From an uncultured Robiginitomaculum sp. (GTDB lineage Bacteria > Pseudomonadota > Alphaproteobacteria > Caulobacterales > Maricaulaceae): DNA of 35,736 nucleotides. Below are positions 8,261 to 17,085 of the stretch, one piece after another; the first letter of the stretch is position 1; every line of letters begins with the position of its first letter. The position numbers and the translations under genes are program-made. Under the pieces are notes generated by a model that worked only from the letters and a program-made list of their open reading frames with translations, ran no database searches and was not told the DNA's origin. The DNA is taken from positions 1 to 35,736 of the forward strand of contig CALLVD010000074.1 of assembly GCA_938010385.1 (NCBI GenBank), in the 5' to 3' direction.

Positions 8261-8320
8261 GACAAGAAATTCGGGGCCGAAACATTGAAATGCCGTGAGG
8301 CGCAAACTGAGGTTGGAATT

Positions 8321-9565
8321 ATGACTCGTTTAAATTTACTTTTGGCAGCAAGCGCGCTGACCTTTGCCGGTGCAACGCCGGCCATGGCAGGCGGCGGACA
8401 TCACGGCTACGCGCCTGACCTGCTGCCGCAAAATGCCCAAGCCGGGCAGTGCTATGCCCGCATTAAATCCGGGGCGCAATACGCAACAGCGTCAGAGATT
8501 GTTATCATTGAAGAAGGCTATCAAACGCTTCAAGTCACGCAGGCGCAACTGCAATCCGTGCGCAAATCCGTGAAAATCAAAGACGAATCCGTCCGTTATG
8601 TTGTGCGCCAGCCGCGCTACCGCACGGTAACAGAGAACGTTATGACCAGCCCCGGCTATGAGCGGTTGTCTGTGTCGGCTCCGCAATTCTCGACCGTGAC
8701 AGAAACAATGCAGGTCTCGGGCCCGCGCACGGTTTGGAAAAAAGGCAATCCAGGCAAACTCGCCGCGCAAGGCTATAACGTGCTCTCGACTGCCAATGGC
8801 GGCTATGGCACATCGACGGTTGCCGGCTCCGGCGGCGGTTACGCGCCTCACGGCGGCAGCACGTCCGGCTACGCTGCCAATGGCGGCACGCAATGCGGGC
8901 CGACTTGCGAGATCTGGTGTCTGGTCGAAGAGCCGGGTGAGAGCGTTTCTTATCAGCGCAAAGTCATGACGCAGCCGGCGCGGGTTGTCCGCACGCCCGT
9001 CGCGCCGCAATATCAATCTGTCACCAAGCAGGTATTGGCTGACCCCGGCGGCGTGGATACAGTCGCTGTGCCGGCGCAATACCGCGATATTACCGTCAAT
9101 GAATTAGTCGCGCCTGCCGGCGTCACATCCGTCGATGTCGCGCCGAAAATGGGCGAGGTGCAAACCAAAACTTTGGTCAAGCCTGAAACCTATAGCTGGG
9201 CGCGCGTTATCTGTAATACCGGCCAAGTTATCGGCCGGTCCGGGGGCGCAAGCTATGGCGCGCCGGCCGCCGCTCACAGCTCCGGCTATTCGTCCGGCGC
9301 GGCCTCGCACGGCAGCTCGACCTATGGCGGGTCATTCTCAAACAGCTCCGCCGCCCATAGCGGCGCGGCCTACAGTGGCGGCAATTCCGGCATCACCTAT
9401 GGCGGACAAACATCGTCACGCTACAGCGCAAAGCAGCCATCAGCTTTGATTTACGGATCATCGAACACGCCGCCGCCGGATTATGGCATCGGCTATGACA
9501 GCCCGTCACAGCCACGCATTTATGGCGGCGAGGGCATGAACAGCCATCACAGCGCGCAGCCATAA
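8321..9565 (+). CDS. Exported repeat protein with Gly/Ser/Tyr-rich tail
   Basis: A 414-residue secreted or envelope protein of unknown function. ATG 8,321 is preferred over an upstream in-frame TTG at 8,285 because it directly precedes a signal peptide (cleavage after AMA, residue 23) and has a GAGG site. The mature protein has beta-type repeats of about 22-24 residues with the pattern (Q/R)Y-x-x-V-T-x-x-V-(L/M)-x-x-P-G (for example PRYRTVTENVMTSPG and PQYQSVTKQVLADPG) in two blocks, about residues 35-140 and 205-305. The blocks are separated by a Gly-rich linker and a cluster QCGPTCEIWC with three cysteines. The last 110 residues are rich in Gly, Ser, Tyr and Ala. I recall similar proteins in Hyphomonadaceae but no assigned role. 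A surface or matrix role is a guess. Confidence 0.8.
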   Translation: MTRLNLLLAASALTFAGATPAMAGGGHHGYAPDLLPQNAQAGQCYARIKSGAQYATASEIVIIEEGYQTLQVTQAQLQSVRKSVKIKDESVRYVVRQPRYRTVTENVMTSPGYERLSVSAPQFSTVTETMQVSGPRTVWKKGNPGKLAAQGYNVLSTANGGYGTSTVAGSGGGYAPHGGSTSGYAANGGTQCGPTCEIWCLVEEPGESVSYQRKVMTQPARVVRTPVAPQYQSVTKQVLADPGGVDTVAVPAQYRDITVNELVAPAGVTSVDVAPKMGEVQTKTLVKPETYSWARVICNTGQVIGRSGGASYGAPAAAHSSGYSSGAASHGSSTYGGSFSNSSAAHSGAAYSGGNSGITYGGQTSSRYSAKQPSALIYGSSNTPPPDYGIGYDSPSQPRIYGGEGMNSHHSAQP

Positions 9566-9592
9566 GCGCTTTAAAATTCAAAGAAAACAAAG

Positions 9593-9620
9593 GCTCCTCA
9601 AATTTGAGGGGCTTTTTTTT
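9593..9620 (+). terminator. Rho-independent terminator (works on both strands)
   Basis: Stem 9,593-9,600 pairs with 9,605-9,612 (GCTCCTCA with TGAGGGGC, one T-G wobble) around an AATT loop, followed by eight T residues. It ends the repeat-protein gene. Read on the minus strand, the same stem is followed by a T-rich tail and could end aroC, whose stop codon begins at the last T. Confidence 0.88.
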
Positions 9621-10711
9621 CAGCCCATCTGGCCGCGCGCGCGCAGCTTATGGTCGGCCAATACGCAGGCCATCATGGCTTCGGCCACAGGCGCGGCGCG
9701 CACGCCGACGCACGGATCATGGCGGCCTTTGGTCATAATATCGACCTCTGCGCCGGTTTTTGTCACGGAGCGCACGGGCGTTAAAATAGAACTGGTGGGC
9801 TTAATGGCAAACTTGGCGACAATCGTATCGCCGTTGGAAATGCCGCCCAAAATTCCGCCGCTGTGATTGGACAAAAAGCGCGGCTTGCCGTCTTCGCCCA
9901 TACGCATTTCATCGGCATTATCCGTGCCTGTAAAACCGGCCGAGGCAAAGCCGGCGCCGATTTCTACGCCTTTGGCCGCGTTAACAGACATCAAGCCGGC
10001 CGCAATATCAGTGTCAAGCTTGCCATAGACCGGCGCGCCCCACCCTGCGGGAACGCCCTGCGCTTCGACTTGCAAAACCGCGCCGACGCTGTTGCCGGAT
10101 TTGCGGATGCCGTCCAGATAGTCCGCCCAGACTTTGGCCATCTTTTTATCGGGACAGAAAAACGGATTATTGCGCGTCTCGTCCCAGTCCCAATTCTCGC
10201 CGTCAATCATATGCTCACCGATTTGAATGAGCGCGGCGCGAATCACAATGTCATCACCCAGGACCCGCCGGGCCACCGCGCCCGCCGCAACCCGCGAGGC
10301 CGTTTCGCGGGCAGAGCTGCGTCCGCCGCCGCGATAATCGCGCACGCCATATTTTGCGTCATAAGTCATATCCGCATGGCCGGGGCGATAGCGGTCACGG
10401 ATTTCAGAATAATCTTTGCTGCGTTGATCCGTGTTTTCAATCATCAGGCTGATGGGATGGCCGGTCGTGACCGGGCCGCCGGTGCGGTCGTCTTCAAACA
10501 CGCCGGACAGGATTTTGACCGCGTCAGGCTCTTTGCGCTGGGTAACATATTTAGATGTGCCCGGTTTGCGCTTATCCAAAAAGCTCTGAATAAACTCAGG
10601 CGTCAGCGGCAGGCCGGCCGGACAGCCGTCAACGACCGCGCCAATGGCCGGTCCGTGGCTCTCTCCCCAAGTGGTAAACCGAAACATATGTCCGAAAGTA
10701 TTATGTGACAT
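9620..10711 (-). CDS. aroC: Chorismate synthase
   Basis: A 363-residue enzyme of the shikimate pathway that converts 5-enolpyruvylshikimate-3-phosphate to chorismate using reduced FMN. The start [33 protein letters not shown] is the classic N-terminal signature. The central [39 protein letters not shown] block and the C-terminal [17 protein letters not shown] block are also intact. Length is standard. Its own promoter candidate lies just upstream. A mini J-domain gene precedes it in the same direction with a 57-base gap. Confidence 0.98.
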   Translation of the reverse strand: MSHNTFGHMFRFTTWGESHGPAIGAVVDGCPAGLPLTPEFIQSFLDKRKPGTSKYVTQRKEPDAVKILSGVFEDDRTGGPVTTGHPISLMIENTDQRSKDYSEIRDRYRPGHADMTYDAKYGVRDYRGGGRSSARETASRVAAGAVARRVLGDDIVIRAALIQIGEHMIDGENWDWDETRNNPFFCPDKKMAKVWADYLDGIRKSGNSVGAVLQVEAQGVPAGWGAPVYGKLDTDIAAGLMSVNAAKGVEIGAGFASAGFTGTDNADEMRMGEDGKPRFLSNHSGGILGGISNGDTIVAKFAIKPTSSILTPVRSVTKTGAEVDIMTKGRHDPCVGVRAAPVAEAMMACVLADHKLRARGQMG

Positions 10712-10738
10712 TTTTGGCCTTTGATTATGCGTGCGCCC

Positions 10739-10766
10739 TGTATAGTCCGGGCAGGAATTTACGCAA
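10739..10766 (-). promoter_or_regulatory. Candidate aroC promoter
   Basis: Minus strand: -35 TTGCGT (10,766-10,761), 16-bp spacer, -10 TATACA (10,744-10,739). Transcription would begin about 20 bases before the aroC start codon. It lies in the short gap after the J-domain gene, so aroC need not depend on that gene's transcript. Confidence 0.55.
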
Positions 10767-10768
10767 GG

Positions 10769-11008
10769 TCAGGCGCGGCGTGATGTGGCCTGAACGCGCA
10801 CGCGGGATTTTAAGGCTTGCTCGGGACGGGGGCGCAGCGCCTCATAGGCCGATTGCGCTTGGTGAAAGGCATTAATGTCCCCATAGGGGCTGTCGGGGTG
10901 AAACAGCCGTGCTTTTTTGCGCCAAGCGGCGCGAATTTCGTCTTCGCTGATCCCGATAACCGTATTGGCGGGCAGGCCTAAAATTTTTAATGCGTGACGC
11001 TGCAACAT
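10769..11008 (-). CDS. Mini J-domain protein
   Basis: A 79-residue protein consisting almost only of a DnaJ J-domain. Residues 5-60 give helix I (HALKILGLPA), helix II (EDEIRAAWRKKARLFHPD) with the invariant H37-P38-D39 that stimulates DnaK ATPase, and helix III (NAFHQAQSAYEALR). A basic tail (RVRVQATSRRA) follows. There is no Gly/Phe region or zinc domain, so it would direct DnaK to a target and not bind substrate itself. ATG 11,008 is preferred to the longer in-frame start at 11,098 because GGAGAG lies 6 bases upstream and the J-domain begins there. It is divergent from pdxH. Confidence 0.8.
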   Translation of the reverse strand: MLQRHALKILGLPANTVIGISEDEIRAAWRKKARLFHPDSPYGDINAFHQAQSAYEALRPRPEQALKSRVRVQATSRRA

Positions 11009-11084
11009 CTGTACTCTCCGAATGAGGCGTATAGTGTGCAGCAAAGCGTTAAACATCTGTTGACCATAAAGAAAAAGAGTGACC

Positions 11085-11759
11085 ATGGCGGACATCATCG
11101 AACCGAGCCCGAGCCGAAAAGATTATAATGAATCTGACAAATATCAGGCTATGGCGGCCGCAAACGCTGCGCCGATTTTTGACCGGACGGATCCCATCGC
11201 GCTGTTTGAAGAGTGGATGGTCGATGCGCGGCGCCAAGAGCTGAACGACAGTAATGCAATGGCGCTTTCCACCGCAGACGCGCAGGGCATGCCGGATGTG
11301 CGTATGGTCTTGCTAAAGGGCGTCGATGCGCGCGGCTTTGTTTTTTATACCAATTCAAAATCCGGCAAAGGCGCGCAACTGACCGAAAACCCCAAAGCGG
11401 CACTGTGTTTTCATTGGAAAAGCCTGCGCCGCCAAGTGCGGGTGCGCGGCGCTATAGAGCGGGTAAGCGACGCGGAAGCCGACGCCTATTTTGCAAGCCG
11501 CGCTCGCGGCAGTCAGCTCGGTGCATGGTCATCGGATCAGTCAGAGCCGATTGAGAGCCGTGAGGCCTTAGAGGCCAAAGTCGAAGAAACAGAGCTGAGC
11601 TTTAAGGGCAAAGACGTAACCCGACCGCCGTTTTGGTACGGGTTTCGGGTGCTGCCGCAAACCATTGAGTTTTGGCGCGACCGGCCCTACCGCCTGCATG
11701 ACCGGTTATTATTTGAAAAATCAGGCGACAGCTGGACCACAAAGCGGTTGCAGCCTTAA
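11085..11759 (+). CDS. pdxH: Pyridoxamine 5'-phosphate oxidase
   Basis: A 224-residue FMN enzyme that makes pyridoxal 5'-phosphate from the pyridoxine or pyridoxamine phosphate forms. Recognised by [22 protein letters not shown] (FMN-binding start), [47 protein letters not shown] and the C-terminal [15 protein letters not shown] ending in RLQP, as in other PdxH proteins. ATG 11,085 is chosen over GTG 11,079 because AAAGAG is well placed before it. It overlaps nothing and lies divergent to the J-domain gene. The DUF1499 gene follows after 59 bases and may be co-transcribed. Confidence 0.97.
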   Translation: MADIIEPSPSRKDYNESDKYQAMAAANAAPIFDRTDPIALFEEWMVDARRQELNDSNAMALSTADAQGMPDVRMVLLKGVDARGFVFYTNSKSGKGAQLTENPKAALCFHWKSLRRQVRVRGAIERVSDAEADAYFASRARGSQLGAWSSDQSEPIESREALEAKVEETELSFKGKDVTRPPFWYGFRVLPQTIEFWRDRPYRLHDRLLFEKSGDSWTTKRLQP

Positions 11760-11818
11760 ACTCACATACCCTGCCCCGCGCTCGCCGAAGCGCGCCGCAA
11801 AACAAGACCGGAAACCCT

Positions 11819-12592
11819 ATGACAAAATTTAAAACCTTCATTCAATTCTTGGCAATGCTGTCTGTCGTGCTGATACCGCTCTGGTTTATAACGGCCGCCT
11901 TGGGCAGCAAGTTTGGGCTTTGGAGCTGGAAAGTGGGTCTGGGGAAAATGATTTTTTCATGGGGCGGCCCGGTATTGCTCGGCGGGCTGACCATCGGTCT
12001 TTTGGCATTTGCGGCCGCGTTTATTAAGCCGCGCAAGGGCGCAGGCTTTTTATTGGCCATGATCGCCATCACAATCCCCGTCGCCGGCATGTATAAAGCC
12101 GGCTCTACGCGGGCCGTGGCAGGCAGCCTGCCTTCCATTCATGACATAAGCACGGACACTCAAGATGTGCCGATGTTCGGGGACAAAATTATGGCGCAGC
12201 GCAATGCGACGAACGGCGTTAATTCGGCGGATTATATCGGTAAAACGGATAAACGGGAAAAAGAGCTCGTCTCAGTTTTGCAGGCGCGGGACTACGCCGA
12301 TATTCGCCCGATTATCAGCGCAGACACGCCGGCTTTGGCCTATGAGAAATCTTTGGATGCCGTCAAAGCTTTGGGATGGGACGTGGTCGATGCCCGGCCG
12401 GCGGACAAAATTATTGAAGCGACCGACACGACATTTTGGTTCGGATTTAAAGACGATATTATCATTCGCGTGCGTCCGTCCGCCGGCGGCGGCAGCGTGA
12501 TTGATATGCGATCGCTGTCACGGATAGGCGGGTCAGACATTGGCAAGAATGCGCAGCGCATTCGTGCCTTCCGAGACCGCGTCGCCCAATAG
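11819..12592 (+). CDS. DUF1499 membrane protein
   Basis: A 257-residue protein with three N-terminal transmembrane segments (about residues 7-27, 41-68 and 76-93) and a soluble DUF1499 domain from about 103 to 255. Domain hallmarks: IHDISTDTQDVPMF near 105-118, and IIIRVRPSAGGGSVIDMRSLSRIGGSDIGKNAQRIRAF near 216-253. DUF1499 has no established biochemical function. The form with three membrane helices is common in Alphaproteobacteria. It ends just before a strong terminator. Confidence 0.88.
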   Translation: MTKFKTFIQFLAMLSVVLIPLWFITAALGSKFGLWSWKVGLGKMIFSWGGPVLLGGLTIGLLAFAAAFIKPRKGAGFLLAMIAITIPVAGMYKAGSTRAVAGSLPSIHDISTDTQDVPMFGDKIMAQRNATNGVNSADYIGKTDKREKELVSVLQARDYADIRPIISADTPALAYEKSLDAVKALGWDVVDARPADKIIEATDTTFWFGFKDDIIIRVRPSAGGGSVIDMRSLSRIGGSDIGKNAQRIRAFRDRVAQ

Positions 12593-12600
12593 CCAATAAA

Positions 12601-12630
12601 AAAGCCTCCCGTTCGGGAGGCTTTTTCTTT
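12601..12630 (+). terminator. Bidirectional terminator between DUF1499 gene and ppc
   Basis: A 7-bp GC-rich stem (GCCTCCC 12,604-12,610 with GGGAGGC 12,615-12,621) around a GTTC loop. It is flanked by an A-tract on the left and CTTTTTCTTTT on the right, so it should stop transcripts from both converging genes. Confidence 0.92.
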
Positions 12631-12648
12631 TATTGTTAAAGCTATCGC

Positions 12649-15492
12649 CTAGCCAAACGCATCAAAGTGATGAGTAATCGCAATGGTGATTTGGCGGGAC
12701 AAATCAGCAGCGCGGGCCAGCGGCTTGATAATGCTTTCGGATATATGCTGGAAACCGCCGGACTTTGACCGCGCGCCGGAGGATTTCTCTGCCAGTTGCG
12801 AGGTCCATTCAGGCGCGTCAATCTTGGACGGATAGCGCGTTTCCAAATCTTCGAGTATCGAGCTGACTTGGAAGGTTTGCAGCTTTTGCAGCACGTTCAG
12901 GCGCGACACGCCCGCCTCGCCATTGGCCGGCAATTCGGCAGCGATAATCATCATTTTCATAATCACGGCCAAGCGCAGCGCATGGAGAATATGCAGCGCG
13001 TCACGCGTATCATCAGCCGCGCCCGGAAGCGCGCAGTTCTCTCCGCAATTACGCAGAATGCGCACGCTGTCATAGGCGTCCATACGCAGGCGATCGACCA
13101 AGTCCATAATCTGGCTGCGCCAAGGATTGGTGCCGAGCGTTTCAGCCACTTCCAAAGAGCGGCGCTCCAGCACCGGCTCATTGCCGGACATAGCGCGCGA
13201 GACCCAGAAGCCCGGATCAAACAGACGGCCATAGGCGGTTAAAACGCTCAGATCCGCGCGGTTCATTGACTCTGTAACCAGCGAGAACAGAGAGCCCGCC
13301 CGGGCCGAGGTTTGCAGCCATGTATCAAACTTCTCAGGATCCACAGCCGCCGCCGCGCCGACGCCGTAAAAGATATTCGCGGGCGCGCCCATTTGCTGCA
13401 AAATCGCGTTATGCGGAATGGCGCGAAGCTGGCGCGGATCAAACATATCGCCGCCCGCCTTGGCCCGTTTAGCTGCGCGTGAGCCGGTAGGGATAAGCAG
13501 GTTTTGACCAAAGCCGCCCAAAATCGTGACATAGTCCGGGTCATGATAAAGGCTGTCCTGCTGGGTTGAGAGCGTACGGTACACATCCCAGGAGAAATCG
13601 TTTTCCTGATAGAAAATATCATCTTCGGCGTCGGATGTGTCCTGCGCGCGGGTTGTCACCAAATTGGTGACGGTCGCCTTGGCCAGTTTTTCATTCTGGA
13701 ACCACATAAAGCCGTCCCCGCCCTGAAAACTGGTTTCATGACACAGCGGGATGCCGCGCTTTTCAAATTGATGCACGGCCCAAGGGCTCATGACATAATC
13801 GACCCGGTCTTTAATATTGCCGGGATGACCGCCGCGCCCATTGCCTTCGCCGTGGGTGTTAAACACAATAGCGGTCACGTTTTTCACTTTGTGCTTAGCC
13901 ATGGCTTGGGCAAAGTGAGATTGCAGCCGCTCAATGGCCAGCGTTGCCGGAATCTGGCCCATAAACCGTCCGGCATCAGAGAAGCCGGTTTGGATAGCGA
14001 AGCAGCCGCGCTCCTCCACATAGGCGCGGTAAACCGGATTGCCGAGAAGTTTATCGATAATGCGCCCGCCATTATTGAGCGCAGACGCCGTTTCAAACAG
14101 CGGCGAAATATCAATGTGCTTATCAATACCGTAACGGCGCGCCAGATAGAGCATGCCCATAGCCGTGACGCTGTCCTCGCATTCCGCAATCAAAAGGCGG
14201 ATCGGCGTTTCGTCATCAATGTATTTATGGATTTGCCCGATTAGGATCATCTGCTGATGAGCTGTACTTTTTTCCAGCGCCAATGAGGCAAAATTTACCG
14301 GCTCTTGCTTAACGTCGCGGGTCAGCTTGGACGCGCGATCCAGCAGGGTGCGGGTGTCCGTCGCGCCTTCGCGTATACCGAAAATAGACTTCAGACCGCT
14401 GGTCACGTGACGGGTATTCAGACGGAAATGAATGCGGGACGTGCCAAGACCGTAAGCCTTCATGTCCGCGCGCAGCAAGGCGGCATCAACCGCCACATCC
14501 GTATCGTCAATCTCTTTTAAAAGCTTGGTGATCAGCTTAATCGCCGGTGACATGTTCAGGAACCGGCGATCCGAAGAGCGGGTCAGATTGTTGGCGGCCG
14601 CGACCAGATTTTCCGGCACGCTGAGGTCTTCATTAAACAGGTTTAAATCCCGCTGCGCGCTGAGCTCAGCTTCGCTTATTTTGTGTGCCAGTTTCTTGGC
14701 GGCCGCGCTGCCGGATTTTTTCTCGATGTTTTGCGCGGCTTTTAAATAGCGCCCGAGTTGCGTCAGCTTTTCTTCAAGGCGCAGGCGCAGGGCGTCGCCC
14801 CACGTAATATCGGTGCGTCCGTCAATATCGTAACCGACCCAGCTGTAGACACTGACAAGGCCGGGGACGAGCTGCGTCCATTTTTCGGGAAAGGATTGCG
14901 CAGCGACTTCCAGCACTTGGCGACGCACAGATTCTACGGCCTGCTGAATACGGGTAATGGCGGCTTGGGTGTCGGCGTGCTCTTCTTTCAAAGTCGGCGC
15001 GCGTTTTGGCAGGTAAGGCAGCGTTTTAAGATGCTCAACCGCCTTGGCTTTACGCTCACCGCGCGAGATCGCAACACCACCCAGACATTCGCGAATATCG
15101 CGCGATAGCGAGAAGGTCGGATGCGCCGTTAGGACAATACCTTGGCCGGTGGCTTCGGCCCATTTCTTAAACACCGGCCAACCGGCCTTTGCTTTTTGCG
15201 CGGCCAAATCCGCAATATCAGCTTCCAGCTTCCGCAGCGCTTTAACGCCGGCGCGGTGCCCCAAACGCTCGGCGCGGGCAATCGCGCCGTTATCGGACAA
15301 AGATTTCACAATCTCTTCAATATCTTTAAACGCCATGCGCCGCTCTTCAACATCTTTGGAGATATCGTAGGCCAGTAATTTGACAGGATTAGATTGCGGA
15401 TCGCTGACAATACGCTCGCGGTGACCGGTCAGAGTTTCAGACAGGTTTTTTAGCAGGGCGGCAGACGTTTGTTTTCTCATGGAATCTCTCAA
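12649..15492 (-). CDS. ppc: Divergent phosphoenolpyruvate carboxylase
   Basis: A 947-residue protein of the PEP carboxylase family, which adds bicarbonate to PEP to give oxaloacetate. The N-terminal catalytic motif is intact: VLTAHPT with His124. The C-terminal half has SRAAKR (671-676) and LRAIPHN (689-695), corresponding to the usual SRPAKR and LRAIPW. The glycine-rich loop, however, reads HGEGNGRGGHP (547-557) instead of HGRGGxxGRGGxP: it is two residues shorter and the first Arg is replaced by Glu. The protein ends in HHFDAFG and not in the QNTG tail that normally helps bind the inhibitor aspartate. The start has a GAGAG site; M5 is an alternative. It is transcribed alone with its own promoter candidate. 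A carboxylase role is likely, but catalysis and regulation may differ. Confidence 0.85.
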   Translation of the reverse strand: MRDSMRKQTSAALLKNLSETLTGHRERIVSDPQSNPVKLLAYDISKDVEERRMAFKDIEEIVKSLSDNGAIARAERLGHRAGVKALRKLEADIADLAAQKAKAGWPVFKKWAEATGQGIVLTAHPTFSLSRDIRECLGGVAISRGERKAKAVEHLKTLPYLPKRAPTLKEEHADTQAAITRIQQAVESVRRQVLEVAAQSFPEKWTQLVPGLVSVYSWVGYDIDGRTDITWGDALRLRLEEKLTQLGRYLKAAQNIEKKSGSAAAKKLAHKISEAELSAQRDLNLFNEDLSVPENLVAAANNLTRSSDRRFLNMSPAIKLITKLLKEIDDTDVAVDAALLRADMKAYGLGTSRIHFRLNTRHVTSGLKSIFGIREGATDTRTLLDRASKLTRDVKQEPVNFASLALEKSTAHQQMILIGQIHKYIDDETPIRLLIAECEDSVTAMGMLYLARRYGIDKHIDISPLFETASALNNGGRIIDKLLGNPVYRAYVEERGCFAIQTGFSDAGRFMGQIPATLAIERLQSHFAQAMAKHKVKNVTAIVFNTHGEGNGRGGHPGNIKDRVDYVMSPWAVHQFEKRGIPLCHETSFQGGDGFMWFQNEKLAKATVTNLVTTRAQDTSDAEDDIFYQENDFSWDVYRTLSTQQDSLYHDPDYVTILGGFGQNLLIPTGSRAAKRAKAGGDMFDPRQLRAIPHNAILQQMGAPANIFYGVGAAAAVDPEKFDTWLQTSARAGSLFSLVTESMNRADLSVLTAYGRLFDPGFWVSRAMSGNEPVLERRSLEVAETLGTNPWRSQIMDLVDRLRMDAYDSVRILRNCGENCALPGAADDTRDALHILHALRLAVIMKMMIIAAELPANGEAGVSRLNVLQKLQTFQVSSILEDLETRYPSKIDAPEWTSQLAEKSSGARSKSGGFQHISESIIKPLARAADLSRQITIAITHHFDAFG

Positions 15493-15534
15493 TCATGGCG
15501 CGATGATCCGCGCCGGAAGCATGTAAATTTCCCT

Positions 15535-15563
15535 ATAATCGCGGCCCCGGACAGCGCTGTCAA
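15535..15563 (-). promoter_or_regulatory. Candidate ppc promoter with overlapping palindrome
   Basis: Minus strand: perfect -35 TTGACA (15,563-15,558), 17-bp spacer, weak -10 GATTAT (15,540-15,535). A 12-bp perfect palindrome, GACAGCGCTGTC (15,550-15,561), overlaps the -35 box and could be a regulator site. Confidence 0.45.
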
Positions 15564-15623
15564 TAAAGGCCTTAACTTATCTGCAATGCAGGGCTAAACA
15601 GCCTTAAAATCAGGCAGAGGCTT

Positions 15624-16622
15624 ATGAGCGGACATATAGCAATAATCGGTGCGGGTCTATCAGGGCTTGCGGCTGCGCGGGCCATAACAGATGCGGCGCC
15701 GGACGCGGTGCAGGTGACGATTTTTGATAAATCGCGCGGCACCGGCGGGCGGATGGCCACCCGCTATGCCGACCCTTGGAAGTTTGACCATGGGGCGCAA
15801 TATTTCACCGCGCGGACAAGCGGATTTAAGGCCGCGCTCGCGCCGCTGATTGAAAGCGGTGATGTCGCGCCATGGCTGCCGCGCACAGGACTGAACGCGC
15901 CGCGCGCATCCGGCCCGAAATATGTTGCCGCGCCGCGCATGAACAGTCTTGGAAAGCAGCTTGCTGACGGTCTTGATATTGTGACAGAAACGCAGATTGT
16001 GTCCATGGAGCGCCTTGGCGGGCTGTGGCATCTGACGGACGCGGCGGGAACCGTTTGGGGGCAATATGACCATGTCATCTGCGCTGTGCCGGCCCCGCAG
16101 GCAGATGCCCTGCTGCCGGCCGCGTTTGAGGACCGACCGCTTTTGGCGGAAGTAAAAATGCTGCCGACCTTTACTGCCATGCTCGGCTTTGCCGGCCCGT
16201 GGGCCGGCGATTGGGACGTGCTGTATCCGTCCGGCGATATGCTGAACATTATCGCCGTCAACAGCTCAAAACCCGGCCGCGATAAGTCCCTGACGTCTAT
16301 CGTCATCCACGCCGAAAATGCATGGACCGCGGCGCATGTCGATGATGACAAGCCGGCCGTCTTAGAGGCTATGATTATCGAGTTTGAAAAAGTCTCCGGC
16401 ATGGACGCGCGCCTGATAAAGCACAAAGCCATACACCGCTGGCTTTATGCCAATGTCAGCGAAGCCGCAGGGCAGGATTTTTTGTTTGATACGACCTTAA
16501 ACCTGATGGCTTGCGGCGATTGGTGCCTGGAAGGCCGGGTCGAAGCGGCGTGGATAAGCGGCAATGCCGCCGGCGCTTATGTTGCCGGCCACTACAACAA
16601 AAAGCCAAGCGATGACGCCTAA
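15624..16622 (+). CDS. Renalase-like FAD-dependent oxidoreductase
   Basis: A 332-residue flavoprotein. It begins with the FAD-binding Rossmann motif IAIIGAGLSGLAAARAI (residues 5-21), then FDKSRGTGGRMATR (about 34-47), a typical renalase/amine oxidase-like GG motif, and DHGAQYFTAR near 54-63. The C-terminus has LMACGDWCLEGRVEAAWISGNAAG, the second FAD contact with the adenine site. Renalase-family proteins oxidise unusual isomers of NAD(P)H; others of this fold act on amines. Which applies is unknown. The stop overlaps the next start by 11 bases, so it is co-translated with free-methionine sulfoxide reductase, suggesting a redox repair context. Confidence 0.85.
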   Translation: MSGHIAIIGAGLSGLAAARAITDAAPDAVQVTIFDKSRGTGGRMATRYADPWKFDHGAQYFTARTSGFKAALAPLIESGDVAPWLPRTGLNAPRASGPKYVAAPRMNSLGKQLADGLDIVTETQIVSMERLGGLWHLTDAAGTVWGQYDHVICAVPAPQADALLPAAFEDRPLLAEVKMLPTFTAMLGFAGPWAGDWDVLYPSGDMLNIIAVNSSKPGRDKSLTSIVIHAENAWTAAHVDDDKPAVLEAMIIEFEKVSGMDARLIKHKAIHRWLYANVSEAAGQDFLFDTTLNLMACGDWCLEGRVEAAWISGNAAGAYVAGHYNKKPSDDA

Positions 16623-17085
16623 AGCGCAAATTTATAAAACCGCTGCTGCGCAGATTGCCGCCGTGATTGACGGTGAGCCGAGCGCGATTGCCCGCTACGC
16701 CACCGCTGCCTGCATTTTATCAGAAAGCTTTGACAGCTTCTTTTGGACCGGTTTTTATCTGGTCGATACGTATAAGCCGCGCGAGCTTGTCGTCGGTCCG
16801 TATCAAGGCACGCTCGGCTGTTTACGCATTGCGTTTGATCGCGGCGTTTGCGGAGCCTGCGCCACGCGCGAGCAAACCATCATTGTTCCGGATGTGCATA
16901 CCTTTGACGGTCACATTGCCTGTGACAGCGCGACCAATTCAGAAATTGTGGTGCCTGTTTTTGACAGCGACGGAAAGCTGGCGGCCGTGCTGGACGTGGA
17001 CAGCACGCAATTTGATAATTTTGATGCCGATGACCAAGCCGGCCTTGAGGCGATTTGCAAAACGCTTTTGATCGGCGCGCGTTAG
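16612..17085 (+). CDS. msrC: Free methionine-R-sulfoxide reductase (GAF type)
   Basis: A 157-residue single GAF-domain protein that reduces free methionine-(R)-sulfoxide. Cys70, Cys80 and Cys104 have exactly the spacing of the three redox cysteines of E. coli fRMsr (84, 94 and 118), the last being the nucleophile; Cys83 is additional. The motifs FFWTGFYL, LVVGPYQG, GVCGACA and HIACDSATNSEIVVPV match the family. ATG 16,612 gives the standard N-terminus; a longer in-frame start at 16,564 would lie deep inside the flavoprotein gene. It overlaps that gene by 11 bases and converges on the LOG gene with a 4-base overlap. Confidence 0.93.
   Translation: MTPKAQIYKTAAAQIAAVIDGEPSAIARYATAACILSESFDSFFWTGFYLVDTYKPRELVVGPYQGTLGCLRIAFDRGVCGACATREQTIIVPDVHTFDGHIACDSATNSEIVVPVFDSDGKLAAVLDVDSTQFDNFDADDQAGLEAICKTLLIGAR

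Noticed and set aside
9863-10708. 281-codon plus frame opposite aroC
   Set aside because: Shadow of chorismate synthase in a codon-biased genome; composition is Arg/Ala/Ile noise.
15534-15539. Perfect TATAAT on the plus strand upstream of the flavoprotein gene
   Set aside because: No acceptable -35 at 16-18 bp; the same bases overlap the ppc -10 on the other strand.
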